From Synanceia verrucosa (taxonomy: Eukaryota; Chordata; Actinopteri; Perciformes; Synanceiidae), in NCBI GenBank assembly GCA_029721515.1, contig CM056558.1:14539240-14603239 (forward strand): DNA of 64,000 bases. Direction: 5' to 3'. Below, in pieces: positions 53,401-63,710 of the stretch. Numbering within the stretch: position 1 is the stretch's first letter; every line of letters begins with the position of its first letter. Made by a program: the position numbers and the translations under genes. The notes under the pieces were generated by a model. That model was not told the origin of the DNA, searched no databases, and worked only from the letters and a program-made list of their open reading frames with translations.

Positions 53401-54488
53401 TCGAGTTGATCCTAAATTGTATTTGGATATAGTCCCCTTTTTTGAGTAGTCCCTCCTCTAGTGTAGAGTTGTAGGTGTCTCTAGCGTCTTTAGTTTATTC
53501 CCCTTACTCTCCACTTGGTTGTTGCTTCCTTAGTTAATGTTTTATAGCCAATTCAGGTGAGCTTTGATTTTGTTTTTTAAGGTAATGTTAAATGTTTTTT
53601 TTCCCCTCTCACTTTGGGAGTGGGGTTTTTTTTGTGTGTGTGATTCATAGTTGAGAGTAGCAGCAGCGTAGGGCTCTCCCTGGTGCATCCCTCCACCTGC
53701 CTGGTAACGCATCATCCTCCATCTCCCCGCTCCTCTGCCTGCCTGGCCGAATCAATAAAGACTTCTGTTGATTGCACCGTATACGTGTCTCTGAGTCGTG
53801 CGTTTGGGCTCTCTGAAAATGGAGCCCTCACACTTGGCTCTGTCTTAAGGTTAAATATCCTGCCACCCTGTCTCTCTAACACTCTTTAATTAAAATATTG
53901 CATGTTTAATCAGTACACAAACTGAAAATGCAAATAAAACCTTCAAGCTGTAGTTTGTCAAGAGCCGGAACTTTAGATATTTCTTGACGCAGTGACTCCA
54001 AGAAATGCTCCAATAATTTTCATCTTGTCTAATCACGTTAACTTTTTCAACGGACAAAAGTAATATTTATTTCATTCATTCATCTTCTCATCTCAGAGTC
54101 TCCTCCACCACCACCACCGCCACCGACACTCTCCGCCTCTCAGATCCTCTCCATGTTCCCCACACAGCCAGTTGGAGGCTCTCCATACTCTTCTCCCCCA
54201 TGCTCTCCCACCGCCGCCATGCCCTGGGGCCAGCAGCAGCTTCTGAGAAATCAATGGGCAAGCCCAGCTGTGGCACCCTGGCCCACAATGCCTGGAGGTA
54301 TGGCAGCATGGGTACCAGCAGGCATCTCAGGCTCCCAGCCTGGAGCCATGATGACAGAAAACACACCTCCTTCACCCAATGTGGTCAAAGGACACCCCGC
54401 CCCTGTAAACCCCTACTACGCCCCTGCTGGACAAAGCGGACCACCGCAGTCAGTGTCCCCCACCTTGGACCATAATCTGCTCTTGTAA
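44464..54488 (+). CDS. Disabled-2-like PTB-domain adaptor
   Basis: This is a cytoplasmic adaptor of the Disabled family, whose PTB domain binds NPxY tails and phosphoinositides. Exons: 44464-44548, 47416-47546, 48685-48783, 49868-49999, 50075-50161, 50241-50285, 50587-50634, 50742-50832 and 54097-54488. Phases add to exactly 370 codons, i.e. 369 residues, about half of mammalian DAB2. The PTB domain (about 30-178) has GDKVRYTGKLIGVDVVPDAE, WDSMMKLK, HKQRIWLKFSSSGLRIVDAR and a final helix ADPVLADLEEVCRTLDYE. The C-terminal exon has a Pro run then a Pro/Gln/Gly/Ser-rich tail (MPWGQQQLL, APWPTMPGGM) like Disabled proteins. No DPF/DPW or NPF endocytic motif is visible. Exon 1 is inferred from phase and position only; more 3' exons could hide in the 3.3 kb intron 8. 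AATAAA at 54640-54645 is a good poly(A) signal. Confidence 0.85.
46059..46380 (+). mobile_element. MITE family with ACACTGTGTAA ends, copy 1 (truncated)
   Basis: It begins TTTTAAAGGGACACTACGTA and then matches 49037 onward for about 320 bp (ATAAATAGATCCTCATTGGT, AGAATCAGTTATCTGTCTTT, GAGCGGGTCGCTCATA). The right part, including the second inverted end, is missing. It lies in intron 1 of the Dab2-like gene. Confidence 0.75.
49037..49631 (+). mobile_element. MITE family with ACACTGTGTAA ends, copy 2 (full length)
   Basis: The left end TTTAAAGGTACACTGTGTAA and the right end TTACACAGTGTATATTTAAA are inverted copies (18 of 20). The element is about 595 bp, non-coding, and lies in intron 3 of the Dab2-like gene. 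The target duplication could not be separated from the AT-rich ends. Confidence 0.8.
52285..52632 (-). mobile_element. tRNA-derived SINE S1, copy 4 (full length)
   Basis: This is the most complete S1 copy (348 bp, minus strand). The A box is TGGTGTAGTGGTTAGCAC, the B box GGGTTCGAATCC and the tail (TGGA)n. It is flanked by GGGTTTGGAAA (52274-52284) and GGGTTAGGAAA (52633-52643), an 11 bp target duplication with one mismatch. It lies in intron 8 of the Dab2-like gene. Confidence 0.93.
52917..52943. repeat. (AGCTT)n short tandem repeat
   Basis: Five units of TTAGC/AGCTT lie directly before the solo LTR. Confidence 0.9.
52979..53832 (+). mobile_element. Solo LTR of an LTR retroelement, 854 bp
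   Basis: It starts TGTCATACTCTCC, ends GGAGCCCTCACA, and is flanked by a perfect 5 bp duplication CTTGG (52974-52978 and 53833-53837). Inside are a TATA box TATAAATA (53185-53192) and a poly(A) signal AATAAA (53754-53759) about 75 bp before the 3' end, the expected U3-R-U5 order. No internal coding region adjoins it, so it is the product of LTR-LTR recombination. The family is not determined (ERV, Gypsy or BEL all fit a 5 bp duplication). Confidence 0.88.
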
Positions 54489-56202
54489 TGAGCTAGTTAG
54501 ACTGGGAACATTGTTATCAATTCGACAATGATTGCACACAGAGAACCAAGCAAATTTCTTTTAAATTTCTGCATGTTTACATGTTCTTTTATTGCACTTT
54601 GTTTCTTTCATTTGCACCTATTTGAGAAGTCTAGCAGATAATAAAAGCTAAAAAGAGCTAAAGCATAATATTCTTGTTTGACTTGTTTCCAAAACTGTTT
54701 ATGACAATATAATAGTTAATTTCCACTGAGCTTTGAATGTCCCCTTCATATCTACATAGGCAGCGGATCTGTCACTACCCGATCCATACCAGAAACCCAA
54801 TTTGTAATGCACATGTGCAAACACATCTACATCTTCCTGGTAGCCTATCGAAGCATTTTACGGTAGTTACTGATCGGACAGAGTTGCTGCTGCCAGATTC
54901 ATACTATGCATGTGTAAATTTGTCACTTCATTATAATTTAAAAAACAGCTGAAAAGTATGTACTGCATATTATGTGAATGGTTTTCTTTTGTTGACATAC
55001 TGTTTAAACTGAATGATGGACGCATGTGCACGCAATAACACACAATCAAATTTTAATGACTGCATTTTTATTGAAAGTTCATTTTCCAAACAAGCCCTAA
55101 CACAAAAGCTAGAAATTGCTTTGGCCGTTTTGTGTATTGATGTATTAAAATTTTAAATAATGCCTGTTCGTTAAAAAGATCAATATATTACGTTATAATT
55201 TTGTTGAACTTTGGTAAAGTTTGTGTAAAAAAAAAGTGATAGATTTTTACACATGCGTAATATGGACATTTTGCACATGCACAGTACAAATCGGGTTTCC
55301 GGTTCGGGTAGTGACAGGGTCCTCTTTAGTCCACCATGTTGCTTTGCCATGTTTCTACAGTCACCCAGAACGGACAAACCAAACCATGTTTCTCTCTGAG
55401 CGAGGTCTCTGGCTGCACTCAGCCATCACTTCGCTGCAGTTTTGGAAAGGGAGGAGAGAGTGGAGGAGTAGTCGCTTGGTTGCAATCTGCAGTCACACCA
55501 CAAGATGCTGCCAAATCCTTTACGTACACTTTGGCTTCAGCTTTGCTTACACCATGTACTGTACATGCAGAATAAAGTATACAACATACAAAGAGTTCAT
55601 TTGTTCACTTTGTCTTGTGCTTTTTTTTCTATCTAAAATGATGTCACTGTTTTACTTCTTTCACAGAACTCTTTTTTTCCACTCTTTATTTATCCATTCT
55701 CAGCATACAATTTACATTGTCAGGATATGAATTTCACAAATAATGAAAGACTTATTAACAATATTCTGACAATGATATGGAAATAATGTTTGTTTTAGTT
55801 TAATATTTATACATAAAATAAAAAAAAACAAAAAAGACCTTTTTACTTTAACTCTTTAAATAGAAGAGAGAAAGCTGAACAGACTTTAACATAATATATC
55901 ATTGAAATAGTCTCATATTACCATTGCATTAGTATTATTACTGTACATTTCCTGACTAAAAAGCCTGCTCTTTTAAGAGGAAATTGAACAAGCTGGCTGA
56001 CGGCATGTTAATGTGTCTCCACTGTTAATCCCATGTTGTGGCGCTGTCAGTCACCGTGTTGCCCACGTTGAGTTACTGAGCATTTCCTCATTTGCAGTAA
56101 GTGTAGTCACACAGGTCTGTACAGGCGCTTCAGCCTGGACACTGAGTCACTGCTGGACATGGAGCACTTTATCCATCAGTAAACCATCACTAAAGTCAAA
56201 TC
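54489..56202. other. Region between the Dab2-like and FYB-like genes
   Basis: It holds a short Dab2-like 3' UTR, then AT-rich intergenic DNA. A TGATCGGACAG/GGTTTCCGGTTCGGG-type repeat with partial inverted similarity (about 54750-54900 against 55260-55330) may be another MITE. No C9-like or other exon is seen. About 55980-56202 is the likely promoter and first non-coding exon of the FYB-like gene. Confidence 0.45.
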
Positions 56203-59200
56203 ATGGTAAGAAAATGTTATTTATTATGTTATTTATCATTATCTATTTTTTTTTGTCAATGAGTTGATTAACATCTCCCCCCGTAGAACCTGTAGTACTT
56301 TATTTCTGGCCATTTATTTCCCAACCATCAAGGCTTCTTTGAATAACCTGACTGTTGTAGAAAGACCATCAGCAGATCTGATTATTTATTATTTCACTGA
56401 GGGTAAATCCTCAGTTTCCTTCTGCCATGTAACTAAGTACTCACTGAATCACTTTTAAACCTTTTAAATCCTACAAATGCCTGATCTGACCGACTGACTA
56501 CATCTTCTTTTCCTCAACAGTAATTACATCATTTTCACAGTTAGAAGCTGAAGTTGGATTTTGAAAGAAAGAAAGATTCTTGCTGCTGCTAATGAAAGAA
56601 GCTTTATTACACTATCAGTGGTTAATGATTCACAGTGTGCACAGTGTTGCTTTGCTTCTACTTATCTGTTTTCCAATCCAACTCTTAAATTACAGCCTTT
56701 TTAATACAGGAAAAGAGTCCACTGAAACCAGACAAATTGTGAATTTAAACTAAATAAATAAATGTATGTAATGTTCTGTAGTCAGAGACTTGCTGGTGCC
56801 TAATATGTGACTAAAGACTAGTATTACCTGAACATCATCAAACAGGTTATTCAGTGCAACTAAAAATGACTGACTAGCTGATAATATTACAAATGTAAAC
56901 TGTAAAAGTTTTGCTGACTATTTGTGTCATCTTTATAGACCTCAACATCACAACCTTGAGTTATGACAGTAATTAACTCAACTTGACTTGACTTGACTTT
57001 GTTTTCATTTTGCCACCAAAGTGTTTTTCTCTCTGCAGCACACCTGCACAGCTACAATCTGTGGTGACCCCACCGATAGCGTGTCGGTGACACACATGTA
57101 CAGCGTAGATGTTCACTCACACACTTCTGCAGGCACTCGCTGACTGAAAGTGGAAGCCCTTCTGCATGTGGTGTGTGTTTTGTGGTGTAGGGAGAAAAGT
57201 TTTGGTTTGTTTCCGCTGTTCCTTGTATTAAGAAAGACAACTGTGAGCAGGGCTTGCAGCTTATACGTACAGGAGTGTTAGCGAAGGTCGTTTCTATGGT
57301 AACCAGAGCAGGATGCTGAGGTGTGTGGTTGTGAACACTTCCTGCTCCTCTTTGCACCCTCTATTTGACTTTGTTTCAAGTTTAGGTGTTCAGACAAGAG
57401 ATGAAGTAATTCCTCCATTGTCATTCTATTTTTGTTCTGTCAACATAACAGAGAACGAGACTTTTGCATTTTTAAATAGCATTTTAAATTTTATTTACAT
57501 AGGTTTCATTCCTTGCTGATCATATTTATGAGTTTGCTAACTATTGCTCTAAACAAATATCTAACTCTGCCTATTGAAGTTAAACTCAACCAGTGATATT
57601 ATTTCTGCGGACAACTGATGCTTTATTTTAAATTGTGCACTTAATTCAAACTCCTCTCCTCCCTCTTATTTTGGAACATTTGTGTTGGTCAGAATGACAA
57701 CATTCAAGCCTGCAATAAGTCACACAGACTAAAAATGAGAACTTCTGCTCTTACAAGATGACTGAGTTTCATATCAACATTAATGCACAAATATTCTCTT
57801 TCTGTTGACTTTCATCCAAACAAAACAATGAATGTGAAACATCAGATCTTGCTACTTCGAGATTTAGGAGGATGTTAATTCAACTTTATGTTGATCACAG
57901 AGGTGTAACAACAATTACATAAAAGTAGAAACATCTGTCATTATTATGCAGTCCAGTTCAGCTTCTTTTGATGTCAGTCAAAACCGCACATTGTTATCTC
58001 TCGAAAGGTAGAATTCACAGCTGAGCTGTTGCAATAAATTGCATTACATTAAAAATTGGTCACTGATTTTAAACCTCCTCTCACAAATACAGACAGCAGA
58101 CATCCACTCAGCAGCAGTGTGGGGATCCCACCAGGAAATGACTTCTTTATATCTAATTAATAGAGGGCCTTTAGGGATGCACCAATCTGATATGCTGAAT
58201 GAGTGTGGGCATCAACAATAACCGTAACAACAGAATAAGGCTTCAGATATAATGTAGCTGATTACATTTGTTTGTCTGTGTAACCATTAAATGTTTTTAT
58301 GTGCATTTATTCAGTCAGCTGTAATTTTAGTGAGATAGTAGTCTCTGACTTCACAATTGAAATCATCCAATTGCAGTGAGGGAAACTGAATATAAATTTG
58401 GGAAAAGAGAGCAGTGGCATCGGATTGGTGTTCTGTACAGCCAATATACTGAGTTGAAGAATTACAGTACCTATTTTAACACCAATAACATTTCATTAGT
58501 GTTCTCTGAGAGGAATTACAGGCAGTTGCACTACATGAACAAAAGTTCTGTCAGTGTTGGAGGAGACTGTGAAGATCAAAACACCCAGGAAGTTGTGCTG
58601 CTGCACGGTGCACGGTGCATTCTCATTTTGTGAAGACAGCGTAGGGGTTTGACGAGCGGTATGTGTTTGTGAGCGGGGGTACTGCTGTGTGCTGCTAACT
58701 TCCTGCTTTAGAACCAGAACAGTTGCTATTGAGTCTGTGCTCTGGTGATGTTGTCAGGAGGAGAGTGTTGATGTCAAGGCTCTGAGAGCCAGGTTCAACA
58801 AGGCCAGCACAGACACCAGCAGCCGAGACAGCGGATCACCAAAATCTCCGCGACCTGGGTTTGGGAGACTGATCCTGCCAGTGACAGAGCACAATCTGGC
58901 TCATCACAGACTGTCTCCAACGGTTCCTCCTCCAATGGCTAACCCAAGCCCGGTGAGGCTCCCGAGGACAGAATCAATGGCAGCCGCTATCCCCTCCAGA
59001 CCTGTCGCTTTCCCTCGACCACCTCCCAATCCTGGAGTCAGAGCCTCCATCCAGCCGGCAGACCCCAGCAAGGTCAAGCTGAAGGGGGAGATGCTACAGA
59101 ACATGATGCTGAGGCACCAGAGGCCTCCAGGCACCAAACCAGCCCCGGGCCCTGCTCCAGCTCACACCCCTGCACCAGTTCCCACCTTCACACCTCCAAC

Positions 59201-62200
59201 GCTCCGACAGCAGCCCCGACAGAGGAGTTCAGGGGACGTGACCCCGCTGAGGAGGCCACTACCCCCTGAAGGACCCATGCCTTTGAAACCCAAACGGCCT
59301 CCCAGTGTCAACCTGGAGCCCTTTCTGAAGTTCAACAGAAGACCTGCACTTCCTGGTCCAAGTAAGCTCAACGGTGAGTCTCTCAGACTTATCCAGCCAT
59401 ATATTTTTAAATATCTCAACCAATAAATGAAAGCCGAGCTGGACATTCCTCATGTGCACTGAAATGTCTATGCGTGTCTTGAATTTCACTCAGGATTTAT
59501 AAGGTATCAATGTATCTATCTATGTCTGTCTGGCTTAATGTTAGTAAAGGGCTGCCTTGTTTCACTCCATGTTCATTCTGTTTAAACACAAAATCAGGAT
59601 TTGGAGCTTGTGCTGCCATCATTTTGTCTTTTTCATAGGTGAGGCAAGGCAATTTTATTTATATAGCACATTTCAGCAACAGTACAATTCAAAGTGCTTT
59701 ACATAAAACATCAAGAATTAAAAGCATCAAAGTATAGAACATTAAAAGCAACAAGACATCTAAAAAAGAATAGGACAGGTATAAAATCCAAGAATGTTCC
59801 CTGCGATGAGGTGGCGACTTGTCTAGGGTGTACCCTGCCTTCCGCCCTAAGACAGCTGGGATAGGCTCCAGCCCCCCCACGACCCTATGAGGATAAGCGG
59901 TAGATAATGGATGGATGGACGGATAAAATCCAAGAATAAAAGTTTCAGTGCCGTAGAGATTAGTAAAAAGCAGCATCAAACAGAAAGGTTTTCAGCATCG
60001 ATTTAAAAGAAGTGAGAGTTGCTGCTGACCTGCAGTTTCCTGGGAGTTTGTTCCAGATATAAGGAGCATAAAAACTGAACGATGCTTCCCCATGTTTGGT
60101 TCTGACTCTGGGGTCAGTAAGCAGACCTGAACCAGATGACCTGAAGGGTCTGGATGGTTCATACTGTAGCAGAAGATCAGACAGGTACTTTGGCCCCAAA
60201 CCATTTAGTGCTTTATAAACCAACAGTAACACTTTGAAATAGGCACAAGACATTTTGTCACTGTACAAGAAAAGCCTTGGTGTTACCACTATTTCAGTGA
60301 TGGTTGAATTCCATTTAGCTACTTCAGTCTCAGGGTTTACTTGAACAGGGCACTTGAACAAGAAACCATCGTTAATGTTTTCAGTAACCCCTTCACTCTG
60401 TCCTCATCCGTTGCTGCTATTCTTATATAGCAGAAGCTAACTTAATTTTGCCCTTTTGTTCACTGACTGTTCAAGTGCACACATGCCACTGTTCATTGTT
60501 GGACATCTGTTCCAATTCTTTGTGTTACTTTATTTACTCTGGGTCTTCTAGCAGGTTCCCCAGGATCAGCAGGCAGAAAGATGTCTTTACCTGCAGTCAT
60601 CAGTCCTCCAAAACCGCCACAACGATCCAACAAGCCCAACATGCTGCCACGTCAAATTGCCTCCATGTAAGTGTTGTAGTGCTTTTAAATTTCATGTTTG
60701 TCATTTCACATCTTTAAATACACAATGTTCTGTAATGCACTCACAGAATAATAATAATAAATAGAGAATAAATCATGTCAGAGATTATCATTTGGAGCTG
60801 AAAATAATATAAAATGAATGATTTATTGATTGCAGGGACATTGAGGATAACCAGGACTTCTATGATGACATTGGAAGCTTTGACAAGAACGGTAACAACT
60901 GCAGTGTGTTTATCGGCACATCGCTCCTATTATTATAAAGACAATGTGCCTTTTATGTCTCCAAATTGTGTGACTTCACAGAATCCTGGAGTGACAACAG
61001 TTCACAGTGTATGAACGAGGTAAGCACAGAAAACTGAAACTGAAGTTTTAACTTACTGTAAAGTGAGAATGCTTCCCATTTTAAGAACTCAAAACCAGGT
61101 GGTTCTTCGTGAATCTTTCTTCCCTAAAACTGTAAACTAAAATTAGAATGAATATTTAACTAGAAAAGCACTCGGAGAGCACAGACCTCCACCAAGGCAG
61201 CATTCTGAGAGAGCGTTTACTCCTGCAAGCCTACAACACCTAAGAGTGAATGTGTTGATTTTGACGCACATTGAAACCCACATTTATACATACATGTATG
61301 CAGTTTTTCACGATTATCATGGAAAAAATTTATATTTGACCATAAGAATGTCTAAGATCATAAATTCTTTTCCAGATATTGTGAGACCAGTTGCATTGCT
61401 CTACCTCCTTCCTACATGATGTTATGGTTAAAAACACATATTTGACCTTGGTGACCTTGACCTTTTACTGATCTTGACCAAACTGAATCGGTGACTTCTG
61501 GATTCCTATATTAGTTTATATACCAAATTAGGTGACGATTGGTTGAAAATTGTACACTCTGAACAATCAGAAATATACAAAATCTCCCATACATACTATG
61601 GCGGGAGCTTTCATTTGACCTTGATGACTTTGAATCGGATCTGATCACCACCAAAAATTAATCAGTTTTAAGTTATTCCACTTCTGACCAATCCTGAAAA
61701 TGTCGTCACAATCCGTCCATAACTTTTTGAGTTATTTTGCAAACCAACAAATAAATAGATAAACAAACCCTGGAGAAAACATGTCCTCCTTGGTGGAGGT
61801 AATTAAAGTTTGCACTTGTTGCTGGAATTTTTCTTTATATTTGTGAGACAAAGTGAAGGATTCCAAGACAAATGAACTTCATTCAATGTCAGTGGGGCAG
61901 AAACTGATATTCTTGCAATGGGTGGCATTCCCCTTCAGTCTAGTCCTGTAAACAGTAGGCCTGTGAATGTAAATAAAGGTGCTAATGAAACCTTTTTGTC
62001 ACACAGGATGGCGATGATGTGTACGAGTTTATTGATGAGTAAGTAGAAACTTTAATCCTCTATCATTTAAACATTGTTCTGCTGGCTAAAAGTGGCTGCA
62101 GCTGCATGAACATGAAGTGGGACGGTGTTTCTATTATTACTGCTACTGTTATTTTTGCATGCACAGAAGCAGCTGCAATAACCACTATTGCTGCAACCAC

Positions 62201-63101
62201 TATTACCTAAAAGGCTTTTGTAATTTGAGAGTTTAACATTTTGACACAACTTCAAAGTATCACAACTTGCCAAAGTATCACAAATGTGCCAAAGTGAGCA
62301 GTATCATATTTCCTGGTGATGTGGTTATAAGTTGTTTCCATCTTTCAATATATTTCCTATTTCACCAGGATGGCTGGAGATTCATTCAAAGGTTCATTAT
62401 GTATGCACTAATGTGAAGAATTGTCTAAAAAAAGTGACCATTTCTGTTGGAATTGTTCCTTCTTAGGGATCAGTTAAACCAGTTAACTGCAGAGAAGCTG
62501 GACAAAAAAGAAGTGAAGAGGCAACAGGCTCTGGAGAAGAAAGATCTGATGGGGCGTCAGAAAAAAGAAAATGAATTGAGGAAGAATTTTAAGGTCCCAA
62601 CAACGTTTATCCTGCATGAGACTATCTTAAATCTTGATTATGTTTGTTTGACACTAATGACATCAGGAAAATGCACCATGTTACAATGAAGAAAAACTAT
62701 TTTAAGATGTGAGGTCTAAACCTTTGAAACATCAGTGGCTCAAGGCACAGAATATTTTTTTAAGTGGCATACTATGTATTATGTTGATAAAATATTGTAC
62801 TGACTTGAAATTTTAATTCTGCAACTTAGGTTGCATCCAAAATCATTAATCATTGTTAATCAAATACACCCACTCCATCCATATCCAAACCTCATTCATT
62901 TTAACTTTCACTGATCTTGTTTTTTCGTCCTTGTGTAGTTGCAAGGGGACGTGGAGGTTCTTCATACAGCCAGAGTCAGGCATGACTGGCATGGAGGAGG
63001 AAAACTTGATCTCAGTGTACGACAAGGAGAGAGTGTGGAGATCCTCAGGGTGAAAAATAACCCAGGAGGCAAATGGTTGGCTCGCTCTCTCAATGGAAAA
63101 T
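56203..63101 (+). CDS. FYB/PRAM1-type immune adaptor, 5' part (runs off window)
   Basis: This is a haematopoietic adaptor of the ADAP/FYB1-FYB2-PRAM1 family, which couples immune receptors to integrins and the cytoskeleton. Exons read: 56203-56205 (ATG only), 58758-59373, 60555-60666, 60836-60891, 60982-61019, 62007-62038, 62467-62593 and 62939-63101. Phases join to at least 382 residues. The N-terminus MEESVDVKALRARFNKAS is FYB/PRAM-like. The middle is Pro-rich (PPKPPQRSNKP). FYDDI (Tyr253) and VYEFI (Tyr281) are candidate SH2-docking tyrosines. A Lys/Glu-rich helix (287-328) precedes a helical-SH3 core (GDVEVLHTARVRHDWHGGGK, LSVRQGESVEILRV, NPGGKWLARS). The next exon, which should complete the SH3 fold, lies past 64000. 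Which paralogue it is cannot be settled from this part. The one-codon first exon is inferred from phase. Confidence 0.87.
56206..58757 (+). other. FYB-like intron 1
   Basis: 2.55 kb between the start-codon exon and the large Pro-rich exon. No repeat or gene is recognised. Confidence 0.5.
59640..60361 (-). mobile_element. 3' end of an L2-type (Maui-like) LINE
   Basis: On the minus strand 60361-59960 is open and ends with the C-terminal reverse-transcriptase tail common in fish L2 elements (LLLVYKALNGLGPKYLSDLL, RVRTKHGEASFSFYAPYIWN, KLPGNCRSAATLTSFKSMLK). The 3' end at 59645-59680 has the frequent AATTTTATTTATATAGCACA motif. The 5' part is missing, as usual for truncated LINE copies. It lies in FYB-like intron 2. 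Confidence 0.8.
59796..59922 (+). mobile_element. tRNA-derived SINE S1, copy 5, 5'-truncated and nested in the LINE
   Basis: Only the last 127 bp of S1 is present (from TTCCCTGCGATGAGGTGGCG to the GGATGGATGGACGG tail). It is flanked by a perfect 15 bp duplication ATAAAATCCAAGAAT (59781-59795 and 59923-59937). It inserted into the L2-type element after that element had landed. Confidence 0.93.
61166..61801 (-). repeat. Family A repeat, copy 4
   Basis: It is in reverse orientation to copies 1 and 2, from AAAAGCACTCGGAGAGCACA to CTCCTTGGTGGAGGTAATT. Inner phrases GATCACCACCAAAAATTAAT and TAACTTTTTGAGTTATTTTG match them. The inverted ends ACCTCCACCAAGG are clear in this copy. It lies in FYB-like intron 5. 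Confidence 0.75.
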
Positions 63102-63710
63102 GTGAGTTACTTTAAATTTCTATCAAGCATAGTATAGAAAACCTTCCTGTCTGAACCTCTCTTCAATGCCATAAAGTTGTCTAAAATATTGGTCGTGTAA
63201 ATTATTTTACAAGGCAAAAGACAAATAGATGGATCCGAGGCTGGAGGTTCTATGTAGCCCCGTTTTTTTGTACATATCCAGCAGAAGTTTGTGTGTATAG
63301 GCATCTTCATTTCCACATTTCCACCCATACTTTCAATTTGCACATTCAATTTATCTATATTCTTTTGCATTGTAGTACACTAGTTATTTCATTTTGGCAA
63401 GCAAAATTTTGTTTGTGCTCATGCACATCTGTAAAACAAAAAAGTATACTTTCTAGTAAGTGATATTAAATATGCAAGCAAGAGAGGTCAAGGTTTCCCA
63501 ATATAATTAAATAATAGACAGGTTGAAGAGATGTCATGAAGCAATTTGGAATAGACAAAGTGAGACAGTGGAAAGTATTTATATCAAGACACTTTATCTT
63601 GTGGTTATGATGGTTGTTTCTCTATTACACCAACTGGCAATGTGGTATGAATGTAGTGTTGTGGTGGCTATCGCAAGTTTAATATACGTTCCTCTGATTA
63701 AAAGAAGAAG
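63102..63710 (+). other. FYB-like intron 8, left part
   Basis: AT-rich intronic sequence with no exon visible; an AAG-rich stretch lies near 63700-63720 beside the SINE tail. Confidence 0.5.

Noticed and set aside
54088..54475. Alternative frames over the last Dab2-like exon
   Set aside because: Out of phase with the exon chain; the phase-correct frame gives the Disabled-like Pro/Gln-rich tail.
58904..59489. Minus-strand frames rich in Gly, Leu and Ser
   Set aside because: Antisense shadows of the Pro-rich FYB-like exon; their composition is the mirror of a GC-rich coding exon.
62350..62392. Possible extra FYB-like exon (AG|GATGGCTGGAGATTCATTCAAAG|GT)
   Set aside because: Exons on either side already join in phase without it, and its sequence shows no family similarity.
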